NCBI GenBank assembly: GCA_029215795.1
Contig: JARDYH010000002.1
Span: forward strand, 295,833,973 to 295,897,972
Reading direction: 5' to 3'
Source of the DNA: Anniella stebbinsi
Taxonomy: Eukaryota; Chordata; Lepidosauria; Squamata; Anniellidae
Length of the DNA stretch: 64,000 bases
Under the pieces are notes generated by a model. That model searched no databases. It was not told the DNA's origin and was given only the letters and a program-made list of their open reading frames with translations. Shown in pieces: positions 1 through 10,842 of this stretch. Every line of letters starts with the position of its first letter. The first letter of the stretch is position 1. The position numbers and the translations under genes were made by a program.

Positions 1-795
1 CGAGGCCTCATTCGCAGTAGTTTACCGGCAACAGACGGAGGGGGACGCCCTGCCAGGTAAGGAGTGTAGGTGGCTTACCTTGAGGGACTGTCCGCTTCCA
101 TTGGTGGGTGCCAGTGGGCGCCTGCCGATGGAAGCGGACAGCAGGGGGAGCTTACCTGTGAGGGCTGTCCGCTTCCATCGGCGGGTGCCAGCGGGCACCC
201 GCCGATGGAAGCGGACAGCCTAGCCATGTGAGGATCATGGGGGGGAGGAGGGAGGGGAGGAGGGAGGGAGGGGGGTCCACTTACCTGCCGGGGCATCTTC
301 TTTCTTCACCTGCCAGAGATCTACTGAGAACTAGGCTTTGCGGCGTAGTCCTCAGTAGAGCGCCAGGTGAGGACTAGGCCGTGAAGCCTAGTTCTCAGTA
401 GATCTCCGGCAGGTGAAGGAAGAGGATGCCCCGGCAGGTAAGGAGGAGTGTGAGGGGGGGTTATCTGCTGGGGCCGTCCACAGGCGCCCGCGGGCGGCCC
501 CGGGAGGGAGCCGTGGGGGGGGAGGGACAGGGGGGAGTTAGGCCCCCACTCACCCTCCCACCGTCATTTTTTCCCCATAGACTTGCATTGGGGGAAAGCT
601 TTCTTTCCCCCAGTGCAAGTCTATGGGGAAAACAAAAATGGCGGCCAATCCAAAAATCGGATGTCCGATATTTGGATTGGGATCGGGCCCAATCCGGTCT
701 GAGGGGCCTCCGATTTTGTCCGATCCGATCTGGGACAAAATTGGAGGTCCCGATCAAGGTCCCGATCCAATCCGGCAGGTCCCTGCACATCCCTA
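1..795. mobile_element. Fold-back element F1 (hAT-like MITE), left end outside window
   Basis: The segment is built of nested inverted repeats: GC-rich palindromes at about 85-230 and 300-420, and a hairpin at 573-628 around a T/C-rich stem ending in CTATGGGG. It runs into a GATCGG/CCGATC-rich stretch and ends at 795 with the tip GTGCA-type sequence CACATCCCTA. The same tip, hairpin and GATCC-rich end occur in three other copies (4219, 29987, 58034), one of which has a perfect 8-bp target duplication, so the family is hAT-like by inference. The left tip lies before base 1. No transposase is encoded; the open frames crossing it are by-products of the palindromes. Confidence 0.8.
573..628. repeat. 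Perfect-stem hairpin inside F1
   Basis: CCCCATAGACTTGC followed by an A/G-rich and T/C-rich centre and then its inverse GCAAGTCTATGGGG. Stem of about 26 bp with one mismatch. The same hairpin appears at 5284-5318 (short form), 30173-30225, 30664-30714, 58202-58252 and 58827-58882, always inside the same element family. Confidence 0.85.
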
Positions 796-1065
796 GTCTG
801 TACACATTTTTGCAGGCAATTTTTGCTAATATAATGCAGTTATAAACATTATTTTCACGAATATACACATGTTTATATGCACTTCCCCCCAATATACAGT
901 TTTTTGTACATATGTTTTGATTGGAAAATCCCATGACAAAATTCAGAAATGTGTGTATAACTAAGTTCCGGTTTGTGTATTGGTTCAAAAGTGTGAAATC
1001 AGATAAATTCATGTAAAAACACAAACTGAATTAATTTCTCCCCAGTCCCTATTTTAAAACATCCA
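796..1065. repeat. AT-rich repeat fragment, reverse-oriented relative of 3399-3804
   Basis: The text (gtacaaa, tatacacatg, attcagaaatgtgtg, caaaactg blocks) resembles the reverse complement of 3399-3804 and ends with a TCCCTA-like tip near 1052. It directly abuts the F1 tip. Assignment rests on short shared blocks only. Confidence 0.35.
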
Positions 1066-3398
1066 ACATTTTAACTACAGCTATGAGGGCTAAAAGACTG
1101 CCTTGCCATATCTTCTTTTTGGGGGAAAATGAAAGCTGCATTTCTCAGTGAACTAAATTCCTGCTCCAGAGACTCGGCTCTGTATGTGATTTCATACATA
1201 CAGTACTGCAGAATGATAATCAGCCATAACTATTAGGAAAGGTATGGGCAAGTAAATTTTTAACCTGGAGCTATTAAATAAAACATATCTGGTATTGTAT
1301 ACTTTCGTTGGGGGGGGGCTTATGAATATGAATGATGAAAAACAATGTTTTTAATCTAAGTTAGTCTTCCAGATAATTGCATTCCTTTCAATCAGTGTCC
1401 TCATTTTGTTTTTGTTGTGTATGTGTCCCCCCCCCAATAACATAAGCTGTTCCCATTTGAACTCTGAAGATGACAGTTCCCTCTAGCTTTGCTATTTTAT
1501 TTTTGATTTCTCAAAAATGGAAGAGCCTCATCATTTATGTATATTGCATCTCCCTCCTTGTTCAAGGAAAGTTCGCTGTGACTGTTTCAATGCATTTGGC
1601 ATCTCGACCCAGGTTAAATGTTGTGCCAACAGAAGCAAGGCTGATTTCCTAACATTGTTGTATTAACATACCTCGAATTTAGCCCAGAGCAAAGGGAAAT
1701 GATGTTGTTTGGAAAGAGATGGTAATTTACTTTCCGTGCCTCGGAGTCCTAAGGCATCTTCTTTGGGACATGACAGCCAGCTGTGTAAAACTGAAATGGG
1801 TGAATGACTGTCCATTGGGGGCTCCAGCATCTAGAAAGTGGTCTCCTGTGCTGTTCTCTGTGCACATAGACAATTGTGTCATTTTATTTTCACAGGGATC
1901 ATGGGGGTTTAACTCTCAAATCAATGGATACTTCAGTGTACATCACCTGCCTGCCTGCATTAAGAGAGAAATAACCTGCATCTGCACAAGTTAAAGCTAC
2001 GAAACAGTAGTGTCTGGCTCCTGCCATGGAAAGATCAAAAGAAAATGACAGTGCATTGGGGGAAGGCAAAGTCACAAACTCTCTCTGGGCAGCCTGCAAG
2101 TGGATATCTCATGTACAAGTTAGGACAGGCAATAAATTGGTCATGCTTCAACTTCTGATTTTGTTTGCATTTAACATCTGCACTTTAGCTTTGGCCTCCA
2201 GCCTTTTGTCCTTTTTTTAGCCCTTCTCAACAAAGCTGCAGAAAGCTGATCCCCTATTTACAATAACAGCCCCAGATTGAGAGCTCATTTCTTACAGCAA
2301 AATCCAGCGCTCACATTGCTTCATATAATATCGATTCCCCATCTCCGAGCTGATGTCTTTTAGCTGCCTTTTTTGCCTAGTTTTTGGTCTGATGATTTCA
2401 TTAGGGACTTGATGAGGTCATGAGAGAGAGAAAATGGTCAGAAGTGTTTGGGCTATAATGAGCCTTGTTTCAGGACAGCAGATAAAATTCTCAAAGTGGG
2501 GGTCAGGCAATGTTAGCTTTTACTGGAGGCTCTTTAGAACAACTTCCTTTTCATCACCAAAATGTCGGTGTTAGTTGCTCTGTTTCAGTGCTGTGTGTGC
2601 CTATAGAAACCTTTAGGTCTTTCTGGATAGCAAAAGCTTTCCATAATGACATAGAATGACACGTTAGCACAGGTGTAGTGGGCAAGTGATGCAGATGTAT
2701 TGATTCCAAATGATGGGAATGGGGCCAGATACATGCACAGCAAAAAGCATAAGTGTGGGGGTTTTAGGAAGGAGCACATGCCCACGCACTGCTACGCATC
2801 ATTGCACGGGCGCTGAGGCACTCCCCCCGTTGTTTCCCACCTCCTCCAACTCCCCCTGGCCAAAAATAAAGGAGGGAAGTCAGTGCTCCATTTTTGTTTT
2901 GTTTTGTTTTGTTTTTCAGTTTTGTGTTAATGTGCAGAGGCACGTAACTGGCTCAGCAGCCAGGTCGTTTGTTCGGTGGCCCCTGCACTTAGATCCAGGT
3001 GTGGGTTTTTTTTTTTTACTTTTGCTTAATTGCACTGGCCTGCAGAGAAATGGAGACAGTCCAGTGGCCATTCATCTTGCTGAACTACCCCCTCCCCTTG
3101 TCCTGGTCAGGTGATCAATCAGGGGTCACCATTGGCTGGGGCACGCCTCCAACACATCTCTGAAGCAAGGCAACAGATGGCAAATGCCATTGTCACCTTG
3201 CTCCAAGAGAAAAAAAGCTCAAATTTTTTAAAAACTGGAGCTTTGTGGGGTTGCCGCTGGATGGCCTCACGATGGTGTCTGTGTGATATAGATGACCTGC
3301 TGCCACTGCGGATCCACCCCGGGGCAAGTCCCTCATCAAGACAAGCCCCTAGGACTAAGTGAGAGGTACACTCAGCAACAGTAACTTGCATGGAGGCT
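1066..3398. other. No gene seen; apparently single-copy DNA
   Basis: No exon with protein similarity that I recognise, no RNA gene. There is a TTTTG short tandem run near 2893-2917, G or C runs at about 1310-1318 and 1427-1436, and one candidate conserved block at 2270-2480. The longest open frames here (up to 134 codons) have simple-sequence composition and no recognisable family. Confidence 0.6.
2270..2480. promoter_or_regulatory. Candidate conserved non-coding block
   Basis: Balanced, non-repetitive sequence with GATGATTTCATTAGG, TGATGAGGTCATGAG and ATATCGAT words, lacking open frames and lacking repeat signatures. This texture is typical of vertebrate conserved non-coding elements, but conservation cannot be tested here. 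Confidence 0.2.
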
Positions 3399-3804
3399 AG
3401 GGATGGGGCAGAAATGAGTTCAGTTTGCATTTTAATGCAAACGTACCTAATTTCGCAGCTTTGAACCAATCTGTGAACTAAAACACAGTTGTTCTTCAAA
3501 GTTGACATTTCTTTGCCTATTGCAGTGGAGTTCTCCAATCAATAAATGCACATAAAATGCTTCATATTAGTGAAACTAATATTCCAAATGCACTATATTA
3601 GGGAAATTACTTGTAAAAATGTGCAAGTAATTTGTACAAAAATGTATGTATATGGGAAAATATACAGAAAATTCTCAAAGGTTAGTACAAACCAAATTTA
3701 GGATAGAAAACAAAAAATCTCAGTGTTCATTATGAACCAAAGTTAAGATTGGAATACCGAGAAACTGAAAGTAGTGGAAGATGACAGCTTCTTCCATCCC
3801 TATG
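3399..3804. repeat. Interspersed repeat with TAGGGATGG / CCATCCCTA ends
   Basis: It begins TAGGGATGGGGCAG and ends CTTCCATCCCTA, a short inverted end pair, and has an AT-rich interior (gtacaaa and tgtatatggg blocks). The block AAGATTGGAA...GAGAAACTGA recurs at about 15413-15525, showing it is repeated. Flanks (ATGGAGGC and TGAGAGTG) do not give a clear target duplication, so superfamily is left open. Confidence 0.5.
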
Positions 3805-3911
3805 AGAGTGTCGAGCATTTGATTGTTGTCCAGGCAATTAAGGGCCCAGCGCATTCTAGTGCTACTGCCGTTACTACCACCACCACTGTTGTCGTACGGA
3901 GCATTTAAGAT

Positions 3912-4015
3912 GCAATTCCATGCATGTTTAGACAGGAAAAAGCCCTACAACTCCCCAACTTGTTGGCTGGGGGATGATGGGAGTTGAACTTTTTTCTGTC
4001 TAGAGATGCATAAGG
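3912..4015. repeat. Short palindromic repeat (CCATGCATGTTTAGACAG type)
   Basis: Left arm ATGCATGTTTAGACAGGAAA..., right arm ...TTTTTCTGTCTAGAGATGCAT, with a central inverted pair CAACTCCC/GGGAGTTG. A second copy is at 21429-21545 and a half copy at 51562-51628. It looks like a miniature inverted-repeat element found dispersed in squamate DNA. Confidence 0.6.
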
Positions 4016-4218
4016 TTGGGTCCTTTTTGGTGGAAACAGTATAGAATGTATGACGGACGTGGCATTTCAGAAGGCTTACAATGCCACAGAGGCTTTTCCC
4101 ACAGTCGCCCTTGCCACCCTTACCCAAGCCTCAGATATTGTTGGAAGGGAGGAGTGCTTTCCCAGGCCCTTCCTTGCAAAGAGATGATCAGTCCTGTCAC
4201 AGCTGCAGTAGCAGCAAC

Positions 4219-5489
4219 TAGGGATGTGCACTGGATCGGACCCGATCCACGATCCGAGTCCGGTCCAGTGGGAAATCGGATAAATTATCCGATTTCCGAT
4301 CCCGCAGCTGGATCGGCCGATCCAATCCGAACCTGTCCGAAAAAGCTCCGAACCGGTTCGGCGGATCGGCGGATCGGCGGGCGCCCACTGGCGCCCACCG
4401 CCGCTTCCATTGGCGGGCGCCAGCGGGCGCCCGCCGATGAAAGTGGACAGCGGGGGGGGGGAGGAGGGGGGCACTTACCTTCTCGGCCCGGTGGCTCCCG
4501 TCCGGCGCCGGCGCCTACTACTACTAGCAGGCTCCGCGGCCTGCTCTAGGGTGGCGCGCCGGGTGATGTCATCACCCGGCGCGCTACTCTAGAGCAGGCC
4601 GCGGAGCCTGCTGGTAGTAGTAGGCGCCGGCGCCGGCCGGGAGCCACCGGGCCGGGAAGGTAAGGAGGGGGTGCGTGGAGGGGAGGAGGGGGCGCGCGGA
4701 GGGGGGAGGGGGGAGGGGGGCCCTTACCTGCCCGGCCCGGCGGCTCCCGTCCGGCGCCGGCGCCTACTACTCCCAGCAGGCTCCGCGGCCTGCTCTAGGG
4801 TGGCGCGCCGGGTGATGTCATCACCCGGCGCGCTACTCTAGAGCAGGCCGCGGAGCCTGCTGGAAGTAGTAGGCGCCGGCGCCGGACGGGAGCCGCCGGG
4901 CCGGGAAGGTAAGGAGGGGGTGCGTGGAGGGGAGGAGGGGGCGCGCAGAGGGGGGAGGGGGGAGGGGGGCCCTTACCTGCCCGGCCCGGCGGCTCCCGTC
5001 CGGCGCCGGCGCCTACTACTACCAGCAGGCTCCGCGGCCTGCTCCAGGGTGGCGCACCGGGTGATGAAGGTAAGCAGTGGCGGGGAAGGGGGCTTACCCC
5101 CCCCCCCGGAGCCGTCCGCTTCTATCCGCTGGCGCCCGCGGGCGCCAGCGGATGGAAGCAGGCAGCCCCAGGGGGGGTAGGGAGCGCGGGGGAGGGGGTT
5201 TACCTGCCGGGGCCGTCCACAGCGGACGGCCCCGGGGGGGGAGGGAGTTAGGCCCCCCCTTACCCACCCGCCGCCATTTTTTCCTCATAGACTTGCATTG
5301 CAATGCAAGTCTATGGGGGAAAAAATGGCGGCCGATCCAAAAATGTACGATTTTTGGGTCGGGATCGGACTCGATCCGGTCCGGGGGGCCTCCGATTTTG
5401 TCCGAACCGGTCCGGGACAAAATTGGAGGTCCCGATCCGGGTCCCGATCCGGGTCCCGATCCGATCCGGGGGGTCCGTGCACACCCCTA
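4219..5489. mobile_element. Fold-back element F2 (hAT-like MITE), complete
   Basis: It starts TAGGGATGTGCAC and ends GTGCACACCCCTA, and is flanked by the perfect 8-bp duplication GCAGCAAC (4211-4218 and 5490-5497). Behind both tips lie GATCGG/CCGATC-rich segments, then GC-rich palindromes, a 249-bp internal tandem repeat (4470-5066) and a short form of the family hairpin (5284-5318). An 8-bp duplication with a TAGGG tip fits the hAT superfamily. It is CpG-dense in 4430-5230 and encodes no recognisable transposase. The four related copies in the window differ mostly in these internal palindromes. Confidence 0.88.
4470..5066. repeat. 249-bp tandem repeat of hairpin units, about 2.4 copies
   Basis: The junction word AAGGTAAGGAGGGGGTGCGT occurs at 4657 and 4906, a period of 249 bp. 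Each full unit is itself a palindrome of about 190 bp whose centre is GGTGATGTCATCACC (4563-4575 and 4812-4824). The third unit breaks off after GGGTGATGAAGG at about 5066. Confidence 0.85.
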
Positions 5490-5579
5490 GCAGCAACCAT
5501 CTCTTCCGCACAGCTCTTCATCGCATCAGCACTTCATAAGCACCAAAGGCCTCTGCCGTGAGTCCACCAGCTCCCGTTG

Positions 5580-5910
5580 CTGGTACAATACCTTTCCTGG
5601 TTTTTGAGAGCCCTTGCACAAGACACCCTAAATCAGCCCCCTCTCTAAATGATTCTTCTGTCTCACCAAAATGATCTCCAGCTGCTATTGGTCTGCATCC
5701 TCTTTCTTAGCATTGCTGCCGCTTGCTTGCTTGGCAGGCAGACAGAGAGCCAGTGAGCAAGGAGGCAACCGCATCTACTGCTCCTCCTTCTCACCATCGC
5801 TGTGAAGCAGGGGAAGAAGCAGGTTGCAATGGTGAAAAGGAGGAGCCAGTCCAGAGGCCTCTTGCCAGTAGGACCCTACTGGAGTGTGGGCCCTTGACAG
5901 GTGCCTGACC
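5580..5910 (+). repeat. Interspersed repeat R350, copy 1
   Basis: Shares with 31118-31435 and 62436-62790 an ordered series of words: CAGCTGCTATTGGTCTGCAT, CCGCTTGCTTGCTTGG, AGTGAGCAAGGAGGCA, TACTGCTCCTCCTTCTCACC, GGTTGCAATGGTGAAAAGG, AGGAGCCAGTCC. All three copies have the same orientation. I do not recognise the family; no terminal repeats or tRNA-like box are evident. Confidence 0.6.
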
Positions 5911-5925
5911 CTTTACTCCAGCCCT

Positions 5926-6847
5926 GCCTGGTCCACTTTCCCTATTAGGAAGATGTGTGTATAAATTTCTTTTTCTAGATCAGACTGCAAGTATTCTTAT
6001 TTTTTTGGACCGCGACAGGGATGGGGAAAAGGAAAGATGGGTTGGAGATGTAGACAGCAGGGGATCATATTCAAAGTTTCTGTTGTTGTTACTCTATCGC
6101 TATCATATTTACGAGGGCTGTATGCAGCCCCCCTGATTTGACTAGGGGCGCCTTGGGCCCAGCCTGACTCGCTTTGGGTTCAATTCCTAATTCGAAGCAG
6201 GAGTGGCTGTTATGGTTTCCTGGGCACCTGCACCTAGGAAAGCCAGCAAGCCACCCAGCCTCCTCTCTGGCTTGCTGTAGAGCTACTGTTGTAAATTACA
6301 ACAAGACATCTGGAGGGCACCAGGTTGGAGAAGGCTGATCTAGATCTATGGTGCTCACCAGCGAGTGCAGGGAAATTCATCAAGTTTTGGTTCTCAGCTG
6401 CAGTGATTTGTTCCAGGTCTGTGATGATGGAGAACCTGAAGCCTGAGGGCAGCATGCCAGCTTTCACATCATCCAGCTCTCTGGCCATTACAGGGCTCTC
6501 TTGTGCTCTGGACCAACCCTCTGGGAATCATGTCCTCCTTTACTGCACATGCAGGTTGAGTTGGCACAGAGAGAAAAAGAGAGATGCAATCCTGCAAACT
6601 CATCCCACTTTTGGTTCATGTCCCACCCAACATGGCTGCAGTCTGGACAGATTTTTTCTGAGGGTCAATGGCCCTTCATAGGAAAAAGACTCCCCAATCC
6701 TGTTCTAGACAATACATCCTGGAGTGGGAAATTCACCATGGGGAGGCCACTATAGGAGGGCAATTCCCACTCATGTGATGAAAGAACGTGATCTCAGTTG
6801 CCACAATCCATACTTTGGGAAGCAACTTTGGAATGCACACTTATATA
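5926..6847. other. No gene seen
   Basis: Mixed sequence. Bases 6311-6343 (ctggagggcaccaggttgg...aaggctga) are a short end fragment of the dispersed hairpin repeat described at 16351 and 39763. Open frames here have no recognisable product. Confidence 0.5.
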
Positions 6848-7030
6848 CAGGAACACAGGAACCGCCTTATACTGTGTCAGATCACTGGTCCATTTAGCCT
6901 AGTATTGTTGACACTGACTGGCAGCAGCTCACCAGGATTTCAGGCAGGAATCTTTCCTAGCACTTGCTGGAGAAGCTGGGGATTGAAACTGGGACCTTCT
7001 GCAAACAAAGCACTACCTATGACCCTCACC
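6848..7030 (-). mobile_element. tRNA-derived SINE, antisense copy, head degraded
   Basis: Read on the plus strand it shows the reverse of a squamate tRNA-derived SINE: AGGAACCGCCTTATACTGTG, TCAGATCACTGGTCCATTTAG, CTGACTGGCAGCAGCTC, TTTCAGGCAGGAATC, GGGGATTGAAACTGGGACC. The promoter head (box B is the GATTGAAAC word, reversed) is followed by a diverged box A region. The same family is split by a transposon at 32607-32729/34202-34245. Confidence 0.7.
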
Positions 7031-7998
7031 AGACCTCACCAATCTTGTCCCAAACCCCGCCTCCTTCAAGTTTGAGAAACTGTTTTAACTCGTGAAGTCA
7101 GTAAACTGCCTAGATGTGAAGAAGTAAATTCACATTAGCAGAAGCACAGTTTCATGTATAAAATTTAGATGATCCCAGTAAAAAGGTGGCACTTGTGCTT
7201 TGAAAATGCCTACTTAAGCTATGTTTTATGATGCTTATCTTTATCATATGTGTTTTCTGTGAAGCCATTTAAACTGGATGCAACCACACTGTTATTTTAA
7301 GGTTTATAAAGAAGATATATCTGCTGTCGATGATTCTTGGGAGAAGACATCATGGGATTGTATACAGAGAATGTTATGTACTAGCTCTTCTTACACATTA
7401 CCAATTGCATAAATGTTGCTTCCTTTTTATTTTTAACAGATGGTTTGTCTCTCCAGAGGTTTATAAAGGAATTCATAAGCTGGCATTGTGGGCATGTAAA
7501 AGTGTGTTTGAATCAGGAGTGGGGAACTTTGTGGTCTCCAGGGCCCCTTGGGCCCACACCTCCAGAGCACACCGTCACATTCCAGCAGCAACAGCAGCAG
7601 CAAAACAAATGTTGGCTTGTTGCCCAATTTCGGTAGCAAACCATGATTGTGGACTAAAAAGGCCACCACTGCAGTGGCAAATTTGGCGGTGGTGGTGGGG
7701 TGTGCACAAGGCTAGGGGGGCTGCATGTGGTCTGCGTCCCACTTATTGTCCAGGTCTGGTCTAAATGAGCACACATTTTGCATTTTTCCTTTCAGTTTCC
7801 CCCCACCCTAACTTTAACGTATATATACATGTACTTCTGACAGAACTGGAAGCTCAATGTTGTTGATGGGATTTAAAGAATAGGTGCAATTGCGAGAATA
7901 GATGCACCAAGAGCACTGCATCAATTCAATTTCCCAGCAGTTTGTGCTCCAAATAATTGTGATGCAATGTGAAAAAAGTAGAGGAGGAACCTTCACAC
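7031..7998. other. No gene seen
   Basis: AT-rich and apparently unique apart from a CAG-rich short run near 7583-7604 and a decayed fragment of the accaggttgg-type repeat near 7525. No exon is recognisable. Confidence 0.5.
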
Positions 7999-8060
7999 GT
8001 TTATTTATTTATTTTATTACATTTGTGTACCACCTCATAGCGGACGGTTTACATAAGATT
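7999..8060 (-). mobile_element. 3' end of a LINE-like element, antisense
   Basis: TTTATTTATTTATTTTATTAC followed by ACATTTGTGTACCACC and GCGGACGGTTTACA. Similar tails occur near 41066-41125 and, in the other orientation, at 39213-39420. In squamates such tails end dispersed non-LTR retrotransposon copies; that identification is from general knowledge and is moderately sure. Confidence 0.45.
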
Positions 8061-9644
8061 ATGGAACTGTAGAGTTTTTGTCATCAAAAATAACCTACAA
8101 CCATATACTGATAAAAAGAAGGGGGAGAGGTAGCAGATGAAATTCATTAGAGAGGTTCTTATGGTGAATAGGTGGGTGTGTACGAATTCTGTTTTAAAAA
8201 ATATTAAACAAGCAGCTACAATAATGAAGAAAAGAGGGAGAGGCGAATGGGTAGATATGCACACATTATGCTTTGATCATAAAGGAAGGGGACAACAACA
8301 GCCAGGATGAAGGACCTAATGGGTGATTTGGCAAAATATAGGTAAGGGACATCATGGAACAGTTAGTAACACTTTAAGTTTGAATGGTGCACTTCAGTCA
8401 AGACATGTACATAGAAATTCCACTCCATTGAAAAGCAACTGTGAGATATAATGATGGAAGTAGCAATTGCAGTTAATTTTAGGATGTTGAAGAACTTAGA
8501 TGAGTCTACGAGGTAGGAGGGGAAGTCTTACATGTTCAGGACGCCTCCTCAGAAAGACTATGAAAGATGAACCATCAGAAAAATTGCTGGTGAATGAAGA
8601 CAAGCTGTGTATGAAAAGTGTGAATTGCAAAACGTCAACGGCCATAAAGAATGTGGTCCAAAGAGCCTGTTTCGGTGTGCATTCTGGGGTGTCTTGAGAA
8701 TGTGAAGGTTGCGCCCAAAGTCCTTCTGCTATTTGGAAGAGTCTTGCTGGCAGAATGGGGGCCTTCTTTGGGAAGCTAAAGTCCAGATGCTGATAACATA
8801 GTTGGGGCTTTTTATGTGACCTTCCCTAAATGACTCCTACATGATTAAGTTTCTGGAAGGCTCTAAAAGGGCAAAGGCCATGGAACTTTTGTCTATTTGG
8901 GCTATTTTGTTGTGTAAGAATATGATTCCAATAAAGAGGTGAGCTGTCCAATAGAAAATGACCATGAATATTTTCAAATGACTTACTTGCTGCTTTCCAG
9001 GAAAATAAAAGAAATTCTTTATGATGCCATTACGTTCTTCATTTCAAAGCATTTGGATATTTCTGTTACTGGCTCATACATTATAAAATGTTGCCTGTTT
9101 TGTCACTGGCTCAGTTTCAGTTCTTTCTGTGACGTTATGAACTGTTTTTGAAGGATTCTAGCCTGCCTAATTGGTTTAACTTTCAATCATTCATGTGTTA
9201 TTCCAAAAGATTTTTTTTCCAGGAGTAAATAAAGTAAAATTACCTTAAAATTTAATAAGTACTGTTTGTTCTATATCATTTCTATAAAACCCAAACCCAT
9301 AACTCAACTTCCAGATTCCTAGAAGCATAGATCCCTACCTATTCTGGATGGAAATGTAAAAAGGAACATGTATAATAATTTAGTTGGAGTCCTTCTTTTA
9401 TACAGAATCCCCTTTGCTGCAAGTTGTCTGTTACTGCTGTTAAGTTGCCAGGTGTCATTACTTGTCAATACAATACTGTGTGTTACTGTGTTGTTGCTAT
9501 GTGTTATTGTGTTCGCCCTATGAGTTATTGTCTTATTTCATGTTAATTTTAATTTCTTTTGAATTTCATAATCACATAAATCACTGGGGAGGTGGGAAAG
9601 AAAGCTACATCCAATTCTTGCTTCGCCTTTCATAGTAAGTTGCC
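8061..9644. other. No gene seen; low-copy DNA
   Basis: No recognisable exon. 8290-8700 has a gene-like mix of words (for example gatgttgaagaacttagatgag) and could be the body of an old retroelement whose tail is 7999-8060, but no protein similarity is readable. 9180-9600 is AT-rich with no structure. Confidence 0.4.
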
Positions 9645-9775
9645 TTTCACCAGTTCAGACCATTTGCCCATCTAGAGCAATTGTTTACTCTGACTGGCAG
9701 CACCTCTCTCTGAGGCTACAAGACAGAAGTCTTTCCCACCACCTGCTACCTGATCCTTGTCAACCACAGGTCCGG
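9645..9775 (-). mobile_element. Degraded tRNA-derived SINE, antisense
   Basis: Retains the order CAGTTCAGACCATTTGCCCATCTAG, CTCTGACTGGCAGCACCTCTC and CAGAAGTCTTTCCCACCACCTG seen in the copy at 6848-7030. Promoter boxes are not readable. Confidence 0.5.
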
Positions 9776-9952
9776 CTCTACCATTGGGCAGAGTAAGGCT
9801 CAGGAAGATGATTTGGGTTGTTGTAAAAGGGAAGGCTTTTTTTTAGTTACTGGCTTTATCATTGTTGTCTTTTTACTGCCAGCAAGGGGAAGAGGAACTT
9901 GTAGAATTGTATGCCTCAGTAGTACGCATCTTGACATGTATGTGCTTAGGGG

Positions 9953-10272
9953 TAGGCTGACCATATGAAAAGGAGGACAGGGCTCATGTAACTTTAACAG
10001 TTGTAGAGAAAAGGAGATTTCAGCCAGTGTCATTTGTATGCAGTTAGTTCCTGGTGAAATTCCCTCTTCATCACACCAGTTAAAGTTGCAGGGGCCCTGC
10101 CTTTTTTTGTATATGGTCACTCTAGTATAGTGCCTGCAACTTTAACTGTTGTGATGAAGAGGGAATTTCACCAGGAACTAATTGCATACAAATGACACTG
10201 GCTGAAATTCCCTTTTCTCTGCAACTGTTAAAGTTACATGAGCCCTATCCTCCTTTTCATATGGTCAGCCTA
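9953..10272. mobile_element. Hairpin hAT-like MITE, copy a (GACCATATG subtype)
   Basis: Starts TAGGCTGACCATATG and ends CATATGGTCAGCCTA. Two arms of about 140 bp are nearly perfect inverse copies; the loop (10110-10135) holds ATATGGTCACTCTAG, a near copy of the terminal repeat. Flanked by GCTTAGGG(G) at 9944-9952 and 10273-10281, so the duplication is 8 or 9 bp. An open frame crosses the hairpin on both strands but recurs, broken, in other copies and is not a gene. Confidence 0.92.
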
Positions 10273-10522
10273 GCTTAGGGGTAGGTGGAGGGGTGGAGGG
10301 TGATGCCATTTACTGCTCTGCCTCAGGTAGCAAAATGTCCTGGGTTCACTCTGTTGTTATGTGAAGCTACCTGGGGAGGTATGTGTTAGTATTCTGTGGG
10401 ACTGAGTGAAGTTAGGCCTCTACAGTCCTTTCATATTCATTGTACCTAGAGAGCGGTGAACCTGAGACCTCTACATGTTATTGTTTTGCAGCAAAATGCT
10501 CTACATGATTGATGGTGTATGT
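10273..10522. other. 250-bp spacer between two hairpin elements
   Basis: Begins with the target duplication of copy a. The word ACTGCTCTGCCTCAGG near 10312 and the GGGCAGAGTAAGGCTCAGG word at 9786 look like inverted halves of one older repeat into which copy a inserted. No gene. Confidence 0.4.
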
Positions 10523-10842
10523 TAGGCTGACCATATGAAAAGGAGGACAGGGCTCCTGTAACTTTAACAGTTGTAGAGAAAAGGGAATTTCAGCCAGTGT
10601 CATTTGTATGCAATTAGTTCCTGGTGAAACTCCCTCTTCATCATAGCAGTTAAAGTTGCAGAGGCCCTGGCTTCTTTTGTATATGGTCACTCTAGTATAG
10701 TGCCTGCAACTTTAACTGTTGTGATGAAGAGGGAATATCACCATGAACTAATTGCATACAAATGATACTGGCTGAAATTCCCTTTTCTCTACAACTGTTA
10801 AAGTTACAGGAGCCCTGTCCTCCTTTTCATATGGTCAGCCTA
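10523..10842. mobile_element. Hairpin hAT-like MITE, copy b (GACCATATG subtype)
   Basis: Tips TAGGCTGACC and GGTCAGCCTA, perfect 8-bp duplication GTGTATGT (10515-10522 and 10843-10850). Same length (320 bp) and same loop orientation as copy a, 250 bp away. Both arms carry CTCCTGTAAC where most copies carry CTCATGTAAC, so the change is present twice, once per arm. Confidence 0.95.

Noticed and set aside
461..1024. 187-codon minus-strand frame, the longest in the window
   Set aside because: It crosses the tip of fold-back element F1 into unrelated AT-rich DNA and is made of palindromic repeat sequence; no domain is recognisable.
4920..5180. Frames in the GC-rich tandem of F2 that look like alanine/arginine/proline-rich proteins
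   Set aside because: Composition is dictated by GGAGG, CGCGC and palindromes; the same frame repeats in the tandem unit.
4430..5230. CpG island of a host gene promoter
   Set aside because: The CpG-dense sequence lies wholly inside a transposable element with 8-bp target duplications, and no exon follows.
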